Below, piece by piece: positions 16,850 through 20,882 of a stretch of 20,882 nucleotides of DNA. The first letter of the stretch is position 1. Each line of letters begins with the position of its first letter. The notes below the pieces were generated by a model. The model was not told the origin of the DNA and searched no databases. It saw only the letters and a program-made list of their open reading frames with translations. Source of the stretch: Pochonia chlamydosporia 170 (lineage: Eukaryota; Ascomycota; Sordariomycetes; Hypocreales; Clavicipitaceae); contig NW_019154069.1 in NCBI RefSeq assembly GCF_001653235.2, positions 1 through 20,882 of the forward strand. The letters are read 5' to 3'. Both the position numbers and the translations under genes were made by a program.

Positions 16850-16901
16850 CTAGAGAGCCTGGTTAGTAACTCAATACTCGGCAGCGCAGAGATTGCTTTA
16901 C
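16850..16901 (-). other. Intron 2 of the cysteine-cluster gene
   Basis: 52 bp: GTAAAG donor, TTACTAACC branch site, CTCTAG acceptor. Phase 0, joining CKP to VPPGAR. Strong fungal consensus. Confidence 0.75.
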
Positions 16902-17118
16902 CGGCTTGCATGTGTGGCCGTTCTTTGCGCAGTCCCAGCATGCAGCACCAGTATCTATCCCATACATGTCAGCGTAGCAGGTGTGACCTGATTCAACCAA
17001 GCGTACTATCCTGAGAGGCACATTCATGGCCAGGCGCTTTGGTGGCGCGGGTGACGCAGGGGCGGCATGGGAAGTCACGAACTGCGCCGCGGGGAGGGGC
17101 CTTCTTCGTCTGTTTCTT

Positions 17119-17176
17119 CTGTTTTGGGGGGAAAATTAGCAGTCGTCGCTTCGCACGAGGGCCTCCTGGATCGTAC
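17119..17176 (-). other. Intron 1 of the cysteine-cluster gene
   Basis: 58 bp: GTACGA donor, TGCTAAT branch-like motif, CAAAACAG acceptor. Phase 0, joining SPSKIT to KKQTKK and opening the frame with PCRPC. Confidence 0.55.
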
Positions 17177-17474
17177 AGTGATTTTGGATGGGGATTCGCG
17201 GACGTCGGGTTGGGATAATCTTTTCCTTTTGATTGTGATGTTCCTGCTGCGAGAGCCTCCCTCTGTCGTACTAGCGGTTGCTGCTTCGCTTACGTCGACG
17301 GAATCTGTTGTGGGCATGACTCTGCTGTTGATAACTAGACTTTTGACGGCTATGATGGTACGAAAGGGAAGGTGGAAACTAGATTGGAAAGGATCTAGGT
17401 TCTACTAAATATTCGGGTGATGAACAGCGTGGATTCTGTTTATGGTCCGGGCGAAGTTCCGCAAATAGCCTTGG

Positions 17475-17497
17475 AACTGATCCGCAGCGGATCAGTT
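17475..17497. repeat. 23-bp perfect palindrome upstream of the integrase gene
   Basis: AACTGATCCGC and its complement GCGGATCAGTT flank a single A. It lies 39 bp before the first ATG of the integrase and 158 bp from the divergent cysteine-cluster gene start. It could be an operator shared by the divergent genes, or part of an element end. Confidence 0.85.
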
Positions 17498-17535
17498 GCA
17501 TCACCGAAGCGGGGTAGTGCGGTGAGCATTTTGTA

Positions 17536-19326
17536 ATGAGACGGCCATCATCAGTCCCCCTTTTCCTACCGGCATCAAAAGAGCTTGTGCGTTCTCGAGT
17601 GATGGCGCGCCCACCCAATGCGATCGATCAACACCGTGAATACGTCACCCATCTTTACCTCAACGGGGTCTCGCGGAGCAGGATCAAGCACAAGCTTCGA
17701 AGACACCATCATGTCACTGCCAATCTCAGCACAATTTCTCGCCGAATCGCAAGCTGGGATCTCCCGCGTCAGCAAACCCGCACCAAAGAAACCCCAGAAC
17801 TGATCGAGACCACCCGCGACCTGATATTTCGCGTTGGGCTTACCGAGAAACAAACACTGAGCGTTTTACAGAGGCAGGGTTGGCCGATCACGAAACGAGG
17901 TCTGAAGCGCATCAGGCTGCACCCGGACCGCCGCTGGGTACGCAGAATCAATAGCGATGAAGAGCGCCTTGCGCTACTGGAAAAGACAGAGCAGGTCATT
18001 ATCGAAATGACACGACGTTCTAATGCCATTTCCGGATATGGAAAAAGTCTCCTTCAGCCTTATCTTCGTCAACAAAAGCAGCTCTGGGTGCCTAGAGACC
18101 CTCTCTTTGCGATGTACAAAGTTATGTTCCCGAATGAGATCGAGATGCGGAAAAGAATGTTCCGCAGAAAGAAGGGACAGTTTCTTGTGCCGGGACCGAA
18201 TTACCAGTGGTGTATTGACGGCCATGACAAGCTCAAAGCGTATGGTTTCGAGATCTATGCCGCGATCGATGCTTACTCCCGCAACATTATCTGGTTCTAT
18301 GTCGGCCACTCCGCAACGACCGCCTTGAGCGTTTTAAAACAATATTTGGCCGCCTGTGGCGCCTACGGGATTCGGCCATGGTATCTGCAGGCAGATAGAG
18401 GCAGCGAAACGCCACTGGTCGCAGCGGCCCATTGGAACTTTGCTTTGGCGGCAGATGGACGAGTGGAGTGGAATGGGCGGGTCCTTCAGCAAGGAAAGCG
18501 CCTAAAGGATTCTTACAAGGCTGCACCAAGCACCAAGAACGTGAAAATAGAGAAATGGTGGGAGAGTATGCTGCACATCTCCTCCCGGCAGTGGGTTGAC
18601 TACTTTGGGGAGCTCGCCAGAGACGGTGACTTCGATGGCGATATGTTGGAGGATCAGATTGCCATCTACGCAGTATATGAAGATATATTACGCCAAGAAC
18701 TGTTCGACTTTGTGGAGGCGTGGAATCTTCATCGAATCCGCCTTCAGAAGAATCGTCCCCACGTGGTTCACGGCCAGCCCTGGATGAACTACCATTACCC
18801 AGATCCCGACAAGGCGTGCAACTGGGGTATCCCCATTGACCACTCAGTTCTGGCTGAATTAGAGCGGCCATTGGCTGACATCGATGTTAATACTTGCTTA
18901 GAGCCAGAGACAAAAGATTGGTGCCACCAAGTCCTTGTCGAAATGGGCTACAACCACGTTGCCCTTGGAACTCACCATGAGCCTGACAAATTGCGGCCGT
19001 TCAAGCGTTTCTACCTAGGCCTTCGAGACAGGATCATTCAACACATCGAGAGTGGCCGGCAGCCTCTATTGGCATATCGCAAGGCGCCAACAGGTGGCAT
19101 CGCTGAATATGTGAGCCTCACCGTTTCCGTGCGAGTTGGCGAATCTGATTACATATAGGAAGCATTATACGAGCAAGCAAATCAGGCCTTCCACTATGAG
19201 CTTGGTGATACGGAACCAACAGAACAGCCACTTGTTGAACTAGGATATGAGGATGAAGAAGGGAACGACATAGAAGGAATCAGTGATGACGAGGATGGCG
19301 AGATTTCTGATGAGGAACCCGAGTAG
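17536..19326 (+). CDS. Integrase-core (DDE) domain protein with acidic C-terminal tail
   Basis: About 580 aa from two exons (17536-19110, 19159-19326). An in-frame ATG at 17602 (MARPPNAIDQHREYV) is an equally good start. Residues 30-75 and 95-135 look like helix-turn-helix DNA-binding regions. The catalytic core shows D228 (YQWCIDGHDKLKAYG), D287 (WYLQADRGSETPL) and E339 (KNVKIEKWWESM), then DDLxxEL-like helices and EAWNLHRIRLQKNRPHV. This arrangement (RIEAWW-type glutamate motif, LF-x-F-x-x-WN-x-HRIR) is that of the eukaryotic integrase-core proteins related to retroviral integrases, found in animals and fungi; it is not a gypsy/copia polyprotein. The D-E spacing of 51 is long. The exon-2 tail is strongly acidic (SDDEDGEISDEEPE). 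No lesion is seen. It could be a transposase or a domesticated protein. Confidence 0.85.
19111..19158 (+). other. Intron in the integrase gene
   Basis: 48 bp: GTGAGC donor, CTGAT branch-like motif, ACATATAG acceptor. Phase 0, joining GGIAEY to EALYEQANQAF. Without splicing, the frame ends at the TAG that is part of the acceptor. Confidence 0.75.
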
Positions 19327-20815
19327 TCAATCCTTCCTGTTATGTCGGACAGCAAATGTTACAGGAATCTTAGTCCCTTTGAAGCGTGTGGAATGTGCTG
19401 GTGGAAGTACTCCTGCAATATCGGTGGTAGAGGGTGGGGCTTGATCGCTCCCAAAGTTTTGAGCAACGGACTCTCGGCTTACCTGTTATTCTTGTCAGCA
19501 CTAGACTGTGTAATGGGGTGATTTGGTCTCTTACAAACTCCGGGCCCAAAACTTCTTCACCGTCTTCTTCGTCCACTTCATTTTCGTCGTCTACCATGCC
19601 TTCACGCCCCTTATCGCCAGGGATGCTGCGAAACACTAGATCATGAAGAGGATCTTCCACTTCGCTGAGGTCTACCACATCTTCACGGACAACGATTTCG
19701 TCAAAAACATCTTCACGCTCATCGTCTGTTGGGCTCTGGCTGGAGGGGGCCGGAACAGGTTCTTCTTGCTTCAACTAGACGGGTATCTCTTGCTTGGCCT
19801 GATCCATGTTCCTAGCGCCATCCTCTTCCGTCATCTGTCTTTCCTTTTTGACGCGCTTCTTGTGTCCGGTGGCAGGGCTCGTATCCTCTTGCTTGATCTT
19901 CCGTTTCTTTTCTTCTTTGACCGGCGTCGAATATTCATCTGGCCTCAGCGGTGTGACTGGCTCCTGTTTATCAACAACAAACGTGGATGTCAGAACCACC
20001 AATACCTTCAATTGCCCTGCCTGGTTGTTTCCAAAGTGCCCGGATGCGAGCATGCTTGACGGCGTAGCGTACTTATCGGTATTGGAGACGGTAACGATCT
20101 TCTTGCAAGAGAAACTAGAAGCGTACGATAAGCTCCAGAGAACTCTGTTAGTGAGATCGATCGCAGGCGGGAGCGGACGGAGATGGTCGAACAAAATTGC
20201 GGTGAACGAAGGCCACGTCAGTAAATCTGCCGAGGAAAACTTGATCACGGTATCCTTCAGAGGCAACACGGTCTCTGGGATCTCGACTGCAAGCCCATTG
20301 AAGTATCTTATCTCCAAACTCACTAGCAGGAGACTTATATGGACCCATTGATAGCCAGTTCGCTGCCTCATAGGTTTTCTAGTGCTTCCTTTAGAACTTT
20401 GAATAGCTCGGCTGGCCGCGGATGCGACAGACATAAAATGGGGATTGCTTGACGACTGAGAGGGAGCTATAACTGCCCGCGTGTTCACCGTATCAGCTGA
20501 GAAAATCTTGTTGGGGAGGAGTTGAGCGGCGCGTCTGATGCTCATCGATGACACTGGTTTTGGTCCGTCACGCAGCAGCAGACTTGCTGGGCTGACTGGC
20601 CGTGGCGGAGAGTCCTCGACTTCTACCACCTCATCATATGGGCCAGGAAGTGCTGGAGTTTTAGACCTGGCTCGTTGCTGGGTCCGAAAGGGGTTGGCCA
20701 AGCCGCAACGGCCACAATAGTTGGCGCTTATATATATGGTGGTGAAGAGGTCATAGTGCTTCTTTCCGTCTTGGATGCAATAGATATGCCCGGAGGGGAT
20801 CTTTGAGGGATCCAT
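19327..20815 (-). CDS. Unrecognised CxxC/NLS/acidic protein, convergent with the integrase, one in-frame TAG
   Basis: The start ATG is at 20815 (MDPSKIPSGHIYC). Residues 13 and 34-37 give C..CGRC. About 60-150 is low-complexity and Ser/Pro-rich. About 155-285 looks like a folded domain (LLTWPSFTAILFDHLRPLPP, VLWSLSYASSFSCKK, KVLVVLTSTFVVD) that I do not recognise. Then basic NLS-like runs follow (EEKKRKIKQED, GHKKRVKKERQ). A TAG at 19775-19777 interrupts, but the same frame continues for 80 codons, very acidic (DDENEVDEEDGEE). A 52-bp intron then leads to a 51-residue final exon with stop 19329-19327. A C-to-T change of CAG would explain the TAG; alternatively the protein truly ends there at 346 aa. 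Its stop abuts the integrase stop. Confidence 0.65.
19483..19534 (-). other. Intron in the convergent partner gene
   Basis: 52 bp: GTAAGA donor, GTGCTGACA branch site, AATAACAG acceptor. Phase 0, joining VLGPEF to VSRESVAQNF. It keeps the frame open to TGA at 19329-19327. Confidence 0.7.
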
Positions 20816-20882
20816 TTGGCTTGACGAGAGATGAGAGCAAGTTGAAGGAGACGAGGAGAGGAATCCTGTTTCAGACCGAGCT
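20816..20882. other. Leader of the partner gene, nothing else seen
   Basis: 67 bp of purine-rich sequence upstream of the ATG on the minus strand. No terminal repeat is recognisable before the window ends. Confidence 0.4.

Larger units (their letters stand above)
16418..17317 (-). pseudogene. Cysteine-cluster protein gene, unrecognised, two introns and a probable frameshift
   Basis: Exon 1 (17317-17177) encodes MPTTDSVDVSE... and a basic stretch (NITIKRKRLSQP). Intron 1 (17119-17176: GTACGA, TGCTAAT, AACAG) leads in frame to KKQTKKAPPRGAV and DFPCRPCVTRA..GHEC. The frame must then slip by one base near 17000-17040 to continue as SGHTCYADMYGIDTGAACWD and CAKNGHTCKPV. Intron 2 (16850-16901: GTAAAG, ACTAACC, CTCTAG) joins in frame to a 144-codon exon ending at 16418. 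That exon includes PPGARAAVRAFWDLNRRLSG, a helical stretch (FAEVAEKGLEERKVIALETI) and a G12 run coding glycine. The paired cysteine clusters could bind zinc. Function unknown. It may be decayed, or the slip may be a sequencing error. Confidence 0.55.

Noticed and set aside
18287..18871. 194-codon minus-strand open frame
   Set aside because: Antisense to the integrase catalytic core; Arg/Pro/Ser-rich shadow translation without motifs.
20148..20348. Alternative 66-codon frame or intron within the partner gene
   Set aside because: A GTGAGT is present, but the nearest acceptor gives only about 37 bp and shifts the frame; the uninterrupted 346-codon frame is simpler.
1..20882. Starship-type giant element (tyrosine-recombinase captain gene)
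   Set aside because: No DUF3435-like tyrosine recombinase motifs were seen on either strand; all recombinases here are DDE/DDD, hAT or Helitron types.
1..20882. CRISPR arrays, tRNA or rRNA genes
   Set aside because: No regularly spaced repeats, cloverleaf-like sequences or rRNA motifs were recognised.

Overview
The window comes from a filamentous ascomycete (Pezizomycotina) genome. The introns are short (48-100 bp) and have fungal signals (GTAAGT, GTACGT or GTGAGC donors, CTAAC/CTGAC-like branch points, YAG acceptors). Every recognisable gene from 1 to 14.7 kb belongs to a eukaryotic transposon family common in these fungi. No host housekeeping gene, rRNA, tRNA or CRISPR was seen. The species cannot be named from the sequence.

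Layout. (1) 1-4042: the 3' part of a Helitron with a Pif1-type helicase, ending in a hairpin plus CTAG. A complete pogo/Fot1-like DNA transposon (1963-3912, 100-bp inverted ends, TA duplication) sits in its tail. (2) About 4043-14737: a Tad-like non-LTR retrotransposon (LINE) on the minus strand. It has ORF1 with three zinc knuckles and ORF2 with endonuclease, reverse transcriptase, RNase H-like region and C-terminal zinc knuckle. ORF2 is split twice: by a hAT transposon at 5665-10708 (16-bp inverted ends, 8-bp duplication CCTTTGGT), and by a 191-bp solo-LTR-like insertion at 12173-12363 (5-bp duplication). Removing each insertion and one duplication copy restores a continuous frame of about 1259 codons, so the LINE looks intact when hit. 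The hAT interior is present twice as about 2.14-kb near-copies around a 25-N gap. This is most likely an unmerged contig overlap or chimeric join, so the real element is probably about 2.87 kb. (3) 14738-16417: repeat-like sequence without a convincing gene. It holds a possible LTR with a primer-binding-like site, a 33-bp direct repeat and a weak coding-like remnant. (4) 16418-17317: a cysteine-cluster gene on the minus strand with two introns and a probable frameshift. (5) 17536-20815: a convergent gene pair. The plus-strand gene is an integrase-core (DDE) protein of about 580 residues with one intron and an acidic tail. The minus-strand gene is an unrecognised CxxC/NLS/acidic protein with one intron and one in-frame TAG. 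Their stop codons are directly adjacent (19324-19326 and 19327-19329).

Functionally, 1-14.7 kb is a nest of transposons inserted into transposons. The 16.2-20.9 kb part is the best candidate for something little described: an intact DDE integrase with a tightly packed partner gene, a 23-bp perfect palindrome just upstream and a related 15-bp palindrome further left. Whether it is a mobile unit or a domesticated integrase cannot be decided here, because the right edge is cut by the window.
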